Source of the DNA: Hypericibacter adhaerens
GTDB taxonomy: Bacteria; Pseudomonadota; Alphaproteobacteria; Dongiales; Dongiaceae
DNA: 64,000 bases
NCBI RefSeq assembly: GCF_008728835.1
Contig: NZ_CP042582.1
Coordinates: 558,001-622,000, forward strand
Direction: 5' to 3'
Part shown: one piece after another, positions 19,913 through 29,134 of the stretch
Numbering within the stretch: position 1 is the stretch's first letter
Layout: each line of letters opens with the position of its first letter
Program-made: the position numbers and the translations under genes
Notes under the pieces: model-generated
The model's database searches: none
Told to the model about the DNA's origin: nothing
Seen by the model: the letters and a program-made list of their open reading frames with translations, nothing else

Positions 19913-20599
19913 TTACCTCAAAGGGGCGGGGCTCGCCAGCGCGGCCAACAGCGCGCGCAGGAGGGGAATGCCTTCGCCGGAGACGGAACTGGTGGCGACG
20001 ATCTCCGGGTGGGCGGCGGGATGGCGCGCGGCGCGGGCGGCGATCTCCGCGCGCAGCGCCGCCAGGGCCTCCGGCTTCAGCTTGTCGGCCTTGGTCAGGA
20101 CGATCTGGTAGGACTGCGCCGATTCGTCGAGCTGCTTCATGACGCGCTCGTCGATCTCCTTCAGCCCCTGGCGGGCGTCGACCAGCAGGAGCGCGCGGCG
20201 CAGCGAAGGGCGACCCTTGAGATAGAGCGTCGCCAGCCCCTGCCACTCCTTGACCTCCTTGCGCGAAGCCTTGGCGTAGCCGTAGCCCGGCATGTCGACC
20301 AGCATCAGCCGGCCGCCGAGATCGAAGAAATTGAGCTGCTGGGTGCGGCCCGGGGTGTTCGAGGTGCGGGCCAGCGTCTTGCGGCCGGTGAGCGCGTTGA
20401 TGAGGCTCGACTTGCCGACGTTCGAGCGGCCGGCGAAGGCGACCTCGGGCAATCCCACCGGCGGCAGGATCGACGGGCTGGTGACGCCGGCGACGAACTC
20501 GCAAGGGGCCGCGAACAGCAGCCGGCCCGCCTCGATCGCCGCCGGGTCGATTTCCTCAGCCATCGCTTGGCGCCGTTCTCCGCCGGCCGGGGCGTCCAT
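19913..20599 (-). CDS. engB: Ribosome biogenesis GTP-binding protein EngB (YihA/YsxC)
   Basis: Predicted 228-residue essential GTPase of 50S subunit assembly. G motifs: [14 protein letters not shown] (G1), [11 protein letters not shown] (G2 region), DMPGYGYAK (G3, with the family-typical PGYG), TKADKL (G4) and TSSVSGEGI (G5). The start at 20599 has AAGGGG about eight bases upstream; an internal ATG at 20563 is an alternative giving 216 residues. Located between yidC and argB on the same strand. Confidence 0.95.
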   Translation of the reverse strand: MDAPAGGERRQAMAEEIDPAAIEAGRLLFAAPCEFVAGVTSPSILPPVGLPEVAFAGRSNVGKSSLINALTGRKTLARTSNTPGRTQQLNFFDLGGRLMLVDMPGYGYAKASRKEVKEWQGLATLYLKGRPSLRRALLLVDARQGLKEIDERVMKQLDESAQSYQIVLTKADKLKPEALAALRAEIAARAARHPAAHPEIVATSSVSGEGIPLLRALLAALASPAPLR

Positions 20600-20632
20600 G
20601 GCTCAACCCCTTCTCCCGCGCCTCGAAGCCGC

Positions 20633-22357
20633 TCAGACCTTCACGCCCATCCGCCACATGATGAAGCGCTGCTGGGCGACCGAGAGCGTGTTGTTCCAGG
20701 CCCAGTAGATCACCAGCCCCGCCGGGAAGGAGCCCAGCATGAAGGTGAAGATGATCGGCAGCAGCGACATGATGCGCGCCTGCACCGGATCGGGCGGCGC
20801 CGGGTTCAGGCGCTGCTGCAGCCACATGGTGAAGCCCATGATGATCGGCCAGACGCCGATGCTGAGGATGTGGAGCGGCCCGAGATTGGGGACCGTGTAG
20901 GGCAGGAGCCCGAAGAGATTGAGGATCGTGGTGGGGTCCGGCGCCGAGAGATCCCTGATCCAGCCGAAGAAGGGCGCGTGGCGCATCTCGATGGTGACGA
21001 ACAACACCTTGTAGAGCGAGAAGAAGATCGGGATCTGCACCACGATGGGCAGGCAGCCCGCGGCCGGATTGACCTTCTCCTTCTTGTAGAGCGCCATGAT
21101 CTCCTGCTGCATGCGCGCCTTGTCGTCCTTGAAGCGCTCCTTGAGCTTGGTCATCTCCGGCCCCAGCGCCTTCATCTTGCTCATGGCCTTGTAGGACTTG
21201 TTGGCGAGCGGGAAGAGCAGCAGGCGGATGAAGACCGTCAGCAGCAGGATCGAGATGCCGAAATTGCCGATCTGGTGATAGAGGAAGTCCAGCACCTTGA
21301 AGATCGGCTTGGTGAGGAAATAGAACCAGCCGAAATCGACCGCGCGGTCGAACAGCGGCACGCCGTTCTGCTCGTCATAGCGGTCGAGCAGGCGGACCTC
21401 CTTGGCGCCGGCGAAGAGCTGGGTCGCGGTCTCGACCGACTGGCCCGCGGCCAGCGGCATCGCGTCGCCGCGATAGTCCGCCTGGTAGAGGTCGGTGGTG
21501 CCCTGGAGCGCGTGGCTGAAGCGCGCGCTGAGCTTGGTGCCCTGGTCGGGGATCAGCGCCACCAGCCAGTATTTGTCGGTGATGCCGAGCCAGCCGCCGG
21601 TCGAGCTGTAATCGACCTTCTGCTTCTCGCGCAGGTCCTTGTATTTGACCTCGTCGAGCTTGCCGTCGAGCACGCCGAGGAGCCCCTCATGCAGGATGTA
21701 GTAGTTGAGGAGGTGCGGCGTGCCGTAGCGCGCGACGAGGCCGTAGGGGAACAGCGTGACGGCCTGTCCGCTGCTGTTCTCGACGCGCTGCGTCACCTTG
21801 AACATGAAGTTCTCGTCGAGCTCGAAGCGGCGCTCGAACTTGAGCCCCTGGCCGTTGTCCCAGGCGAGCGTCACCGGATGGCCCGGCGCCAGCTGATCGC
21901 CTTCGGCCTGCCAGACCGTGTTGGCGTTGGGCAGCACCACGCCCTCCTCCTGCGCCACCCAGCCGAAATCCGCGTAATAGGCGTTGGCGGCGCCCACGGG
22001 CGACAGCAGCACGATGTTGGGCGAGGTGGGGTCCACCGTCTCGCGATAATCGTTGAGGATCAGATCGTCGAGACGCCCGCCCTTGAGGTCGATCGAGCCC
22101 GAGAGCCGCGGCGAATGGATGGCGATGCGGGTCGTGGTGGCCAGCACCTGCGAGCGGTCGGCGAGCGGCTGTTCGGTCGCAGTGGCGGGCGCGCTGGGCG
22201 CCGTGCCGTTGCTCGGCGCCGCTGGCGCGCCGGTCGAGGCGGTCTGCGTGACCGTGGCCGCGGGCTTCGGCGGGAAGAAGACCTGCGTGATCACCGAGGA
22301 GCCGATCAGGATCACCACCGAGACGGCGATCGCGATGATGAGGTTGCGTTGTTCCAT
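20633..22357 (-). CDS. yidC: Membrane protein insertase YidC
   Basis: Predicted 574-residue insertase of the Gram-negative type. An N-terminal signal-anchor (NLIIAIAVSVVILIGSSVIT) is followed by a large periplasmic domain (about residues 70-350) and five C-terminal membrane helices carrying the conserved core (FGISILLLTVFIRLLLFPLA with the key hydrophilic-groove Arg, then KMKALGPEMTKLKERFKDDK, NPAAGCLPIVVQIPIFFSLY). It inserts inner-membrane proteins alone or with Sec. It lies 29 bp after yidD and 33 bp before engB. Confidence 0.97.
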   Translation of the reverse strand: MEQRNLIIAIAVSVVILIGSSVITQVFFPPKPAATVTQTASTGAPAAPSNGTAPSAPATATEQPLADRSQVLATTTRIAIHSPRLSGSIDLKGGRLDDLILNDYRETVDPTSPNIVLLSPVGAANAYYADFGWVAQEEGVVLPNANTVWQAEGDQLAPGHPVTLAWDNGQGLKFERRFELDENFMFKVTQRVENSSGQAVTLFPYGLVARYGTPHLLNYYILHEGLLGVLDGKLDEVKYKDLREKQKVDYSSTGGWLGITDKYWLVALIPDQGTKLSARFSHALQGTTDLYQADYRGDAMPLAAGQSVETATQLFAGAKEVRLLDRYDEQNGVPLFDRAVDFGWFYFLTKPIFKVLDFLYHQIGNFGISILLLTVFIRLLLFPLANKSYKAMSKMKALGPEMTKLKERFKDDKARMQQEIMALYKKEKVNPAAGCLPIVVQIPIFFSLYKVLFVTIEMRHAPFFGWIRDLSAPDPTTILNLFGLLPYTVPNLGPLHILSIGVWPIIMGFTMWLQQRLNPAPPDPVQARIMSLLPIIFTFMLGSFPAGLVIYWAWNNTLSVAQQRFIMWRMGVKV

Positions 22358-22386
22358 GAGGGGCCGGGCCAGGACTCGCTAGAAGG

Positions 22387-22671
22387 TCAGAAGGAGGGAG
22401 AGCGGCGCTCGGGGCGCGCCAGGCGCCCGGCGAGCTGCCGCCACGAAAACTGCGGGGGCACGGGGTCGTAACCATGGCCGCCCCAGGGATGGCAGCGCAG
22501 CAGCCGCCAGGCCGTGAGGACGAAGCCGGCCGGCACGCCGTGATGCCGGAAGGCGTCCATGCCATAGGCGGAGCAGCTCGGCTCGAAGCGGCAGGAGCGC
22601 GGCAGCAGGGGCGCCACCAGGAGCTGGTAAGCCCGGATCATGCCGATGCACAGCCAGCGCGCCGCCTTCAT
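22387..22671 (-). CDS. yidD: Membrane protein insertion efficiency factor YidD
   Basis: Predicted 94-residue YidD (DUF37/Haemolytic) protein, a small membrane-associated partner of YidC. It shows the family core IRAYQLLVAPLLPRSCRFEP followed by SCSAYGMDAFRHHGVPAG and RLLRCHPWGGHGYDPVP, with three conserved cysteines. I take the ATG at 22671; an in-frame GTG three codons upstream (22680) is the alternative. It sits between rnpA and yidC, the canonical position. Confidence 0.95.
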   Translation of the reverse strand: MKAARWLCIGMIRAYQLLVAPLLPRSCRFEPSCSAYGMDAFRHHGVPAGFVLTAWRLLRCHPWGGHGYDPVPPQFSWRQLAGRLARPERRSPSF

Positions 22672-22713
22672 CCGTTCCACCCCGCCTTGGTTCGGCTCAT
22701 CGGGCCCCGCCCG

Positions 22714-23103
22714 TCAGTGCCGGGTCCGATAGAGCTTCAGATGCTTCAATCCCGCCGCCAGGTCGGCCAGGAGATCCACATAGGCTCTCGTCAGCGTGCC
22801 GGCCCTTGCCACCAGCACATAGTCATGATCGGCCGCCGCGTAAGCCCGCATGACCGTTTCGCTCGCCGACTTGAGGCGACGCCGCGCCCGGTTGCGCGCC
22901 ACCGCATTGCCGACCTTGCGGCTGGCGGTGAAGCCGATCCGTAACGCCGCCGTGCCGGGCGAATCGACCGCGCCGGCGGCAGGACTGCCGTCGGTCGGTT
23001 GCTTGCGGGCCTGCAGGATCAATCCCGGCGCGACGAACTTCCGTCCGCTCGCCGCGACTGCCAGGAACTCCTGGCGCCGCTTCAGTCTGGCGAGCTGCGC
23101 CAA
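22714..23103 (-). CDS. rnpA: Ribonuclease P protein component
   Basis: Predicted 129-residue protein subunit of RNase P, which matures tRNA 5' ends. The core reads LKRRQEFLAVAASG at the N-terminus and the RNA-binding RNR signature appears as VGNAVARNRARRRLKSA. There is an alphaproteobacterial-type insertion around QPTDGSPAAGAVDSPGTA. Its start appears to be TTG at 23103, 16 bp after the rpmH stop; no better start is visible. Confidence 0.93.
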   Translation of the reverse strand: MAQLARLKRRQEFLAVAASGRKFVAPGLILQARKQPTDGSPAAGAVDSPGTAALRIGFTASRKVGNAVARNRARRRLKSASETVMRAYAAADHDYVLVARAGTLTRAYVDLLADLAAGLKHLKLYRTRH

Positions 23104-23119
23104 AGGAGGCTCGAAGGCC

Positions 23120-23254
23120 TTAAGCGCTCAGGCGCTTGCGGCCCTTGGCGCGGCGCGACGCGATGACCTTGCGGCCGCCCACGGTCGCCATGCGGGCCCG
23201 GAAGCCATGCCGGCGCTTGCGGACGAGCACACTGGGTTGGTAGGTGCGCTTCAC
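23120..23254 (-). CDS. rpmH: 50S ribosomal protein L34
   Basis: Predicted 44-residue L34, starting with GTG at 23254 (read as Met): [20 protein letters not shown], ending [18 protein letters not shown], the invariant L34 pattern and exact family length. GGAGA lies seven bases upstream. It is first in the rpmH-rnpA-yidD-yidC-engB-argB array and is preceded by a near-consensus promoter. Confidence 0.97.
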   Translation of the reverse strand: MKRTYQPSVLVRKRRHGFRARMATVGGRKVIASRRAKGRKRLSA

Positions 23255-23300
23255 GATGAAGTCTCCGAAATCTCGGGAAAGCTTGGGAAATTGCCGGCGC

Positions 23301-23329
23301 TGTATAAGGGTTGGACGCGCCCGAGTCAA
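23301..23329 (-). promoter_or_regulatory. Sigma-70-type promoter of rpmH
   Basis: On the minus strand TTGACT (23324-23329) and TATACA (23301-23306) are separated by exactly 17 bases, a near-perfect housekeeping promoter about 50 bp upstream of the rpmH start. It is oriented to drive rpmH-rnpA and the downstream genes. The quality fits a highly expressed ribosomal-protein gene. Confidence 0.75.
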
Positions 23330-23649
23330 CGACAGCGGAGGCCTCGATGGCGGTTCCCGCCCCTGAAACCCGACTGAAACACTCGGTTGTTATAGGGGCG
23401 CGGCCGGCCGGGGCCGGCAAACAGGCGGCTTCGGCCTTGCATCCGAGGCCGCAACGGCGCGGGTAGAGGCCGGGACGGGAGCACCCCATTTTTGCAGTGG
23501 GGCCGCCACTTGGCAGCTGCCTGAAGATCGGGCGATGCGGCGAGGCTGCTCTATGGCCTTCGGAGGCGAGAGAATGTTAGAGGGGCGCCCAGGGATCTCC
23601 CGCCGGGTGGCGATTCGGGGCCGTCGGCCTTTCCGGGACAGGATGACGC
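23330..23649. other. Intergenic region between the divergent rpmH and TVP38 genes
   Basis: About 320 bp without a supportable gene. Apart from the rpmH promoter at its left edge, I see a small palindrome CCCCATTTTTGCAGTGGGG at about 23485-23503. No DnaA-box cluster or AT-rich unwinding region typical of a replication origin was recognised. Confidence 0.5.
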
Positions 23650-24468
23650 ATGGCCGACGATCGCGAGCCGCCTGACATGACGCCGTCCGCCGGTCCGGCG
23701 CCGGGCGTGCCGACCCATCTCGAGCTGGATGAGCGGGCGCTGGCGCGGATGGAACGCCCCCTCTGGCATCGGGTGGCGGCGCTGGGCGCCGGGCTCCTGC
23801 TGCTGGCGCTCGCCGTCGGTTTCGGTCTCAACCGCTATTTCGACTGGAACACGCTGCAGACGCATCGCGACGAGCTGCGGATGCTGGTCGATTCCTATTG
23901 GTATCTCGTGATCCCGGTTTATCTCCTGCTCTACGCCGTGATCGTGGTGAGCTCGGTGCCGGGCTGCGTGGTGATGACGATCGTCGGCGGGTTCCTGTTC
24001 GGCCAGCTCTGGGGCAGCCTGCTTGCCGCGACCGGGGCCACGCTGGGGGCGACGATCGTTTTCGTCGTGGCGCGGGGCGCGCTCGCTCCCTGGATCCGCC
24101 GTCGCGCCGGCCCCTGGATCCTCAAGATCGAGCGCGGCTTTGCCGAGAATGGCTTGAGCTTCCTCCTGGTGCTGCGGCTGATCCCGATCTTCCCCTTCTT
24201 CATCCTGAACCTGGTGCTGCCCTTCGTCGGGCTGCCGCTGCGCCGCTATGTGCTGGGAACCTTCTTCGGCATCCTGCCGGCCAACTTCATCTATGGCAGC
24301 TTCGGCGCCGGCCTCGGCGCGCTCTTCGACCGCGGCGGCACGGTGACGCTGCGCTCGATCCTGACGCCGGAGATGGTGATGGCGCTCAGCGGGCTGGCGC
24401 TCCTGGCCCTGCTGCCGGTGGCCTACAAGTTCTGGCAGCACCGCCGCCGGTCGCGCAGCCGGGCCTGA
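23650..24468 (+). CDS. TVP38/TMEM64 family membrane protein
   Basis: Predicted 272-residue inner-membrane protein of the DedA/TVP38 (VTT domain) superfamily. Five to six hydrophobic segments include LVIPVYLLLYAVIVVSSVPG, the VTT core VMTIVGGFLFGQLWGSLLAA and TGATLGATIVFVVARG, and RLIPIFPFFILNLVLPFVGL with the conserved R-x-x-P-x-x-P-F. The family is linked to lipid scrambling or small-molecule transport. It lies 11 bp upstream of a flavoprotein disulfide reductase, a frequent pairing in bacteria, which suggests an operon. Confidence 0.9.
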   Translation: MADDREPPDMTPSAGPAPGVPTHLELDERALARMERPLWHRVAALGAGLLLLALAVGFGLNRYFDWNTLQTHRDELRMLVDSYWYLVIPVYLLLYAVIVVSSVPGCVVMTIVGGFLFGQLWGSLLAATGATLGATIVFVVARGALAPWIRRRAGPWILKIERGFAENGLSFLLVLRLIPIFPFFILNLVLPFVGLPLRRYVLGTFFGILPANFIYGSFGAGLGALFDRGGTVTLRSILTPEMVMALSGLALLALLPVAYKFWQHRRRSRSRA

Positions 24469-24479
24469 AGGCGGTCGCC

Positions 24480-25907
24480 ATGCCCGAACCCCTCCGTGCG
24501 GATCTCTGTGTCATTGGCGCCGGCTCGGGCGGGCTCAATGTCGCCGCGGCCGGTGCCCAGCTCGGTCTGTCGACCGTGCTGATCGAAGGCGGCGAGATGG
24601 GCGGCGATTGCCTGAACAGCGGCTGCGTGCCCTCCAAGGCCTTGATCGCCGCGGCGCGGGTCGCGACCCAGCACCGCCTGAGCGCCGCTTTCGGCGTCGA
24701 CTATGCGCCGCCGCGGATCGATTTCGCACGGGTGCGCGCGCATGTGAAGGAAGCGATCGCTGCGATCGAGCCGCACGATTCGCAGGCGCGTTATGAAGGG
24801 CTGGGTGTCCGCGTGGTCCGCGCCATGGCGCGCTTCACCGGTCCCGACCGGCTGATCGCCGGCGAGCAGGAGATCGCGGCACGGCGCTTCTGCATCGCCA
24901 CGGGCGCCAATCCGGCAATCCCCGATATCGTCGGCCTCGATCAGGTTCCCTTCCGCACGCTCAACGACATCTTCGATCTCGAGACGCTGCCCTCGCATCT
25001 GCTGATCATCGGCGGCGGCTCGGGCGGCTGCGAGCTCGGCCAGGCCTTTCGCCGGCTGGGTGCCCGGGTCACGATCCTGGAGATGAAGTGCCTGTTGGGC
25101 GATGCGGACCCCGAGCTGGTCGAGGTGGTGCGCCGCCGCCTCTGCGCCGAGGGTGTCGTCTTGCGCGAGGGTGCGCAGGCGATCTCGGTCTCGCGCCAGG
25201 GCGCCAATCTGCGGCTGACGCTGCAGGAGGATTCGAAGCGCGATACGATCGAAGGCAGCCATCTGCTGGTGGCCGCGGGGCGGGTGCCGGCCAGCGACGG
25301 GCTCGGGCTCGAGGCGGCCGGCATCGCCCGCCAGGGCAAGGCCATCACGATCGACGGGCGTTGCCGCACCTCGAACCGGCGCGTCTGGGCGATCGGCGAC
25401 GTGACCGGCGGGCCGCAATTCACCCATTGGGCGAGCCACCAGGCCCTGGTGGTCATCAAGTCGATGATGCTCCGCCTGCCGGCGCGCACGCGGCCCCTGA
25501 TCCTGCCGCGGGTGACCTTCACCGATCCCGAGCTGGCCCAGGTGGGAATGACGGAGGTCGAGGCCCGCGCCGCCGGCCACGACCGGCTGGTCGTGCGGCG
25601 CTGGCCCTTCGCCGAGAACGATCGTGCGGAAACCGACCGGACGACAGCCGGATTCGTCAAGCTGGTGGCGACCCCGAAGGGCAGGATATTGGGTGCCGGG
25701 ATCGCGGGCGTCTCGGCCGGCGAGCTGATCCAGAGCTGGTCCCTGGCGCTAGCTGCGGGGCTCTCCTTGCGCGCCTTTACCGAGATGATCACGGTCTATC
25801 CGACCTTGGGCGACGCCAGCAAGCGCGCGGCCTCGGGTTTCTATGCCGAGCGCCTGCTCAACGACCGCACGCGGCGATGGGTGAGGTGGATGGCGCGATG
25901 GTCATGA
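24480..25907 (+). CDS. FAD-dependent disulfide oxidoreductase (mercuric reductase/dihydrolipoyl dehydrogenase-like)
   Basis: Predicted 475-residue pyridine-nucleotide-disulfide oxidoreductase. FAD site DLCVIGAGSGGLNVAAAGAQ, redox-active disulfide Cys44/Cys49 in GGDCLNSGCVPSK, NAD(P)H site LLIIGGGSGGCELGQAF, second FAD motif VWAIGDVTGG, and a C-terminal dimerisation domain. The usual catalytic HPT motif near the C-terminus is replaced by VYPTLGDAS, with Tyr in the His position. This argues against a true lipoamide dehydrogenase and for the TVP38-associated reductase group of unknown substrate. It follows the TVP38 gene by 11 bp and overlaps the next kinase gene. Confidence 0.9.
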   Translation: MPEPLRADLCVIGAGSGGLNVAAAGAQLGLSTVLIEGGEMGGDCLNSGCVPSKALIAAARVATQHRLSAAFGVDYAPPRIDFARVRAHVKEAIAAIEPHDSQARYEGLGVRVVRAMARFTGPDRLIAGEQEIAARRFCIATGANPAIPDIVGLDQVPFRTLNDIFDLETLPSHLLIIGGGSGGCELGQAFRRLGARVTILEMKCLLGDADPELVEVVRRRLCAEGVVLREGAQAISVSRQGANLRLTLQEDSKRDTIEGSHLLVAAGRVPASDGLGLEAAGIARQGKAITIDGRCRTSNRRVWAIGDVTGGPQFTHWASHQALVVIKSMMLRLPARTRPLILPRVTFTDPELAQVGMTEVEARAAGHDRLVVRRWPFAENDRAETDRTTAGFVKLVATPKGRILGAGIAGVSAGELIQSWSLALAAGLSLRAFTEMITVYPTLGDASKRAASGFYAERLLNDRTRRWVRWMARWS

Positions 25908-27304
25908 TCCGGCCCCGCCGCACGCTGCCGGCGCTTTGGCGCAGCCTCTCGGCGCGCCTCCTGGTGCTGACGATCGCCTTCGTGATGGTGAGCGAGGTGC
26001 TGATCTTCGTGCCCTCGATCGCCTCCTTCCGGCTCAAATATCTGGAGGAGCGGATCGCGGCGGCCAACATCGCCGTGCTGGCGCTGCTGGCCACGCCCGA
26101 CGCCATGGTGAGCGACGAGCTCGAAATGGAGCTCCTGTCCCAGGCGGGCGCCTATGTGGTGGGCATGCGGCGCCCCGACGGCAAGAAGCTGATGCTGGGC
26201 ATGGAGGACAGCATCCCCGCCATCGACGCGCAATTCGACCTGCGCCAGCACAACCCGCTGAAATCCGTCGGCGACGCGGTCATGGCGCTGCTTCACACGC
26301 ACAACCGGATCATCCGCGTGGTCGGGGTCTCGCCGCGCCACAACGAGACCGAGGTCGAGATCGTCATCGACGAGGCGCCGCTCCATGCGGCGATGCTCGA
26401 CTACGGCGTGCAGGTGCTGACCGTCTCGATCGTGATCTCGCTGGTAACGGCGAGTCTCGTCTACTTGGCATTACAGTGGTGGATGGTGCGGCCGATCCGG
26501 CGCATGACCGAGAGCATGATCGCCTTCCGCGGCGATCCCGAGGATCTGTCGCGGCCGCTCAAGGTCGAGCGCCGCTCGGACGAGATCGGCGTGGCCCAGG
26601 CCGAGCTCGCGGAGATGCAGGCGGGCCTGCGCGCCTCGCTGCAGCAGAAGACCCGGCTCGCGGCGCTGGGCACCGCCGTCACCAAGATCAGCCACGATCT
26701 GCGCAACATGCTGGCGACGGCGCAGCTCGTCTCCGACCGCCTGGTCGCGAGCGCCGATCCGCAGGTGAAGCGCGCGGCCCCGACCCTGGTGGCGGCGATC
26801 GACCGCGCGGTCGAGCTCTGCACCCGCACGCTCGATTTCACGCGCGAGGGTCCCCCGCGTCTCGATTACCGCCGCTTCGCGCTCAAGGGCCTGGTCTACG
26901 AGATCGGCCAGGGCGGCCTCGCCAACGGCAAGACCCGGCTGGTCGATGCCGTGGGGGAGATCGAGCTCGAGGCCGACCGCGACCAGTTCTATCGCGTGCT
27001 CTCCAATCTGGTGCGTAACGCCGCCGAGGCCGGGGCGGTCGAGGTGACGGTGTCGGCCGCGATCCAGGGCGACCGGGCCATCATCGAGGTCCGCGACGAC
27101 GGCCCGGGCCTGCCGCCGCGCGCCCGGCAGAACCTGTTCACGCCCTTCGCGGGCTCGGCGCGCGCCGGCGGTTCCGGCCTCGGCCTCGCTATCGCCCGCG
27201 AGCTGACCCATGCCCATGGCGGCGAGCTCACGCTGGTCCAGAGCGACCAGGCCGGCACGGTCTTCCGCATCGACCTGCCGGCCCGCCGCCGGGCGGCGGC
27301 CTGA
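25898..27304 (+). CDS. Membrane-bound sensor histidine kinase (orphan)
   Basis: Predicted 468-residue histidine kinase. Membrane segments at about residues 19-40 (ARLLVLTIAFVMVSEVLIFV) and 171-192 bracket a roughly 130-residue periplasmic sensor. A HAMP region starts at RPIRRMTESM. The H-box is ISHDLRN (His266), the N-box NLVRNAAEAGA, the G-boxes DDGPGLPP and GGSGLGLAIARE. The first ATG (25898) has AGGTGG eight bases upstream and overlaps the reductase gene by 10 bases; a second ATG at 25904 gives a 4-base ATGA overlap. No response regulator is adjacent. Coupling suggests it senses a condition relevant to the upstream reductase. Confidence 0.92.
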   Translation: MVMIRPRRTLPALWRSLSARLLVLTIAFVMVSEVLIFVPSIASFRLKYLEERIAAANIAVLALLATPDAMVSDELEMELLSQAGAYVVGMRRPDGKKLMLGMEDSIPAIDAQFDLRQHNPLKSVGDAVMALLHTHNRIIRVVGVSPRHNETEVEIVIDEAPLHAAMLDYGVQVLTVSIVISLVTASLVYLALQWWMVRPIRRMTESMIAFRGDPEDLSRPLKVERRSDEIGVAQAELAEMQAGLRASLQQKTRLAALGTAVTKISHDLRNMLATAQLVSDRLVASADPQVKRAAPTLVAAIDRAVELCTRTLDFTREGPPRLDYRRFALKGLVYEIGQGGLANGKTRLVDAVGEIELEADRDQFYRVLSNLVRNAAEAGAVEVTVSAAIQGDRAIIEVRDDGPGLPPRARQNLFTPFAGSARAGGSGLGLAIARELTHAHGGELTLVQSDQAGTVFRIDLPARRRAAA

Positions 27305-27318
27305 TCCCGGGTGCCGGG

Positions 27319-28848
27319 CTAGGGCATCTCTTCGATATCGCCCAGCTGCCAGGACTTGTCGAAGTAAGCCTGTTTCGGGCCGTAGAGACGGAAATAAGTG
27401 AACCACCCCTTTCCCGGCACCGTTTGCACGAAATTGGCATTGGCGCCGGGCGGCGGGTTCGGACCGAAATAGAGATCGACCGTTCCGTCCGGGTTGACGG
27501 CCAGCCCTTCCTTTCGCGACGAGATGTCGGCCGCACCTTGCGGGGTGATCAAGGGGCCGCGCGTCATGTTGTCGTAAAGCGTGAAGGACCAGAACTGCTC
27601 GACCGGCGCATCGGCCGGCACGCGCAGATGATAGCTCTTGCCACCATCGAGCCAAGCGCCGTCCTTGTCCTTCTGCGCTTCCAGATAGACTTGGCCGAAA
27701 CCAAGCGTGCGGCCTTGCATGCCGACGGTGTTGCCGATCGCCTCGTAGTACCAGGAGCCGCGCTCGTCGATCTGACCATAGCCCCTGAAGGTCTGATCGA
27801 GCTCGACCATGTTGGCATATTCCCAGTGCTTGCCGTCCCAGACCTCGTTGCCCTCGACCCGCTTCGCATAGGCCGTGGCGCGGCCGAGCATGTCGCCGAG
27901 GACGGCCGCTTCGGTGAGTATCTTCTTTTGGCGCTCGTCGGGAGCGAACGGCTTTCCATGCTCGATGCCGAGCGGTAGCAGCATGCCGTAGAAGAAACGG
28001 TCCCGCTCCTCGGGTTCTTCGGGTTCCAGCACGTCATGGAGCCATTGCCAGTAGCGCAGGTCGCGGGGCTGCTCCGACGTCCAGTCCTTGCCGCCGACGG
28101 GGATGAATTTCGTCTGCGGCGGTCGCTGCCGATCGTCATAGGCGTAGAGCTGATAGCCGCGAACGACGGCCTCCGCCGCCACGGGGTCGGACCCGAGGCC
28201 GCGGGTCGCAAACCAGATCTGGTTGGTGGGCGAGCGCAGGACGTTGAACTCCGGATTGACGATGGCGTCCCCCGTGGGTGGAAGGATCAGGTATTTGCCG
28301 CCTTGCCCCTTGTCCGGTCCGGTCTGGCCGACATCGGTGATCGGCCGCTGCCAGATATCCAGCACGCCGCCGGCCGAGGCGCCTTTCGGCACGATGACGA
28401 CCAGGGGCCCCTGCGTCGCCAGGTTCCAGAAGCTCATCGCATAGATCGTGGTCAGGTTGGGCGTGAGCATCCCGGTCTTGTCCTTCAGCGTCACGTAAAG
28501 CACGACATCGCCGTCCTTGGCCCCGAAGATGTTCAGCTGGGCAAGATGCAGACCGTGGAATCCGACCGCGGGCAGCCCCCAGAGATAGGCCTGGGTGGCG
28601 CGCTGGAAATCGCTCTCGTCGAAGATCTTCTGCGTCGCTTCGGGCGTCGGGTAGCCGTTGACGATCTCGAGCGGCCCGATATGCGTTTCGACCGTTTCCG
28701 CTCTCACGGAACTGGTAAGACCCGTTGCGAGGAGGATGCCGGCGGCGAGCGCGTTGTACGCGACGGACTTCATGCTGGACCGGGCCATGGCAGGTCCGGC
28801 GAAACCGGCAAGAGGGCCGAGCAGGCATGCGACACGGAAGGCCTTCAT
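27319..28848 (-). CDS. Exported DUF1254/DUF1214 domain protein
   Basis: Predicted 509-residue exported protein. A DUF1254 domain occupies about residues 75-200 (FQRATQAYLWGLPAVGFHGL, LTPNLTTIYAMSFWNLATQG) and DUF1214 the C-terminal third (SYHLRVPADAPVEQFWSFTL, DGTVDLYFGPNPPPG). Family function is unknown. The N-terminus is odd: two signal-like segments in tandem, MKAFRVACLLGPLAGFAGPA and MKSVAYNALAAGILLATGLT. The true start may be the internal ATG at 28773, but only the upstream one has a G-rich ribosome site (GGGGGTGG). It stands alone on the strand and is less GC-biased than its neighbours. Confidence 0.87.
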   Translation of the reverse strand: MKAFRVACLLGPLAGFAGPAMARSSMKSVAYNALAAGILLATGLTSSVRAETVETHIGPLEIVNGYPTPEATQKIFDESDFQRATQAYLWGLPAVGFHGLHLAQLNIFGAKDGDVVLYVTLKDKTGMLTPNLTTIYAMSFWNLATQGPLVVIVPKGASAGGVLDIWQRPITDVGQTGPDKGQGGKYLILPPTGDAIVNPEFNVLRSPTNQIWFATRGLGSDPVAAEAVVRGYQLYAYDDRQRPPQTKFIPVGGKDWTSEQPRDLRYWQWLHDVLEPEEPEERDRFFYGMLLPLGIEHGKPFAPDERQKKILTEAAVLGDMLGRATAYAKRVEGNEVWDGKHWEYANMVELDQTFRGYGQIDERGSWYYEAIGNTVGMQGRTLGFGQVYLEAQKDKDGAWLDGGKSYHLRVPADAPVEQFWSFTLYDNMTRGPLITPQGAADISSRKEGLAVNPDGTVDLYFGPNPPPGANANFVQTVPGKGWFTYFRLYGPKQAYFDKSWQLGDIEEMP

Positions 28849-29134
28849 GACGTCCACCCCCGGGCAACCTGGCGGCCATCATCGCATGCGGCACGACAGG
28901 CGGCCAGATTGGCGGCGGCCCGACGCACATCCGTCATAAGCGCAAGGCCAAGCCTCGCGGCTGGGAGGGCTTGGGGCTCGGCCCGGGGCTTTCCGGCATC
29001 TCGGCGTCGGCCTCGGCCCGCTTTACCCAAGGGCCGCGGTCGGTGAAAACCGCTTGCGAAAGGTGCGAAGTCCCTTATCTTTCGCCCACTTGGCGCGGCG
29101 GAAGGCCGGCGCCAGAGGTCATGGAGCGAGAGCG

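Noticed and set aside
20009-22471. An 820-codon plus-strand frame opposite engB, yidC and part of yidD
   Set aside because: Antisense to three certain genes; composition (His/Arg/Glu-rich, no motifs) is that of a shadow frame.
23255-23649. Replication origin next to rpmH
   Set aside because: rpmH neighbours dnaA in some bacteria, but there is no dnaA, dnaN or DnaA-box cluster here.
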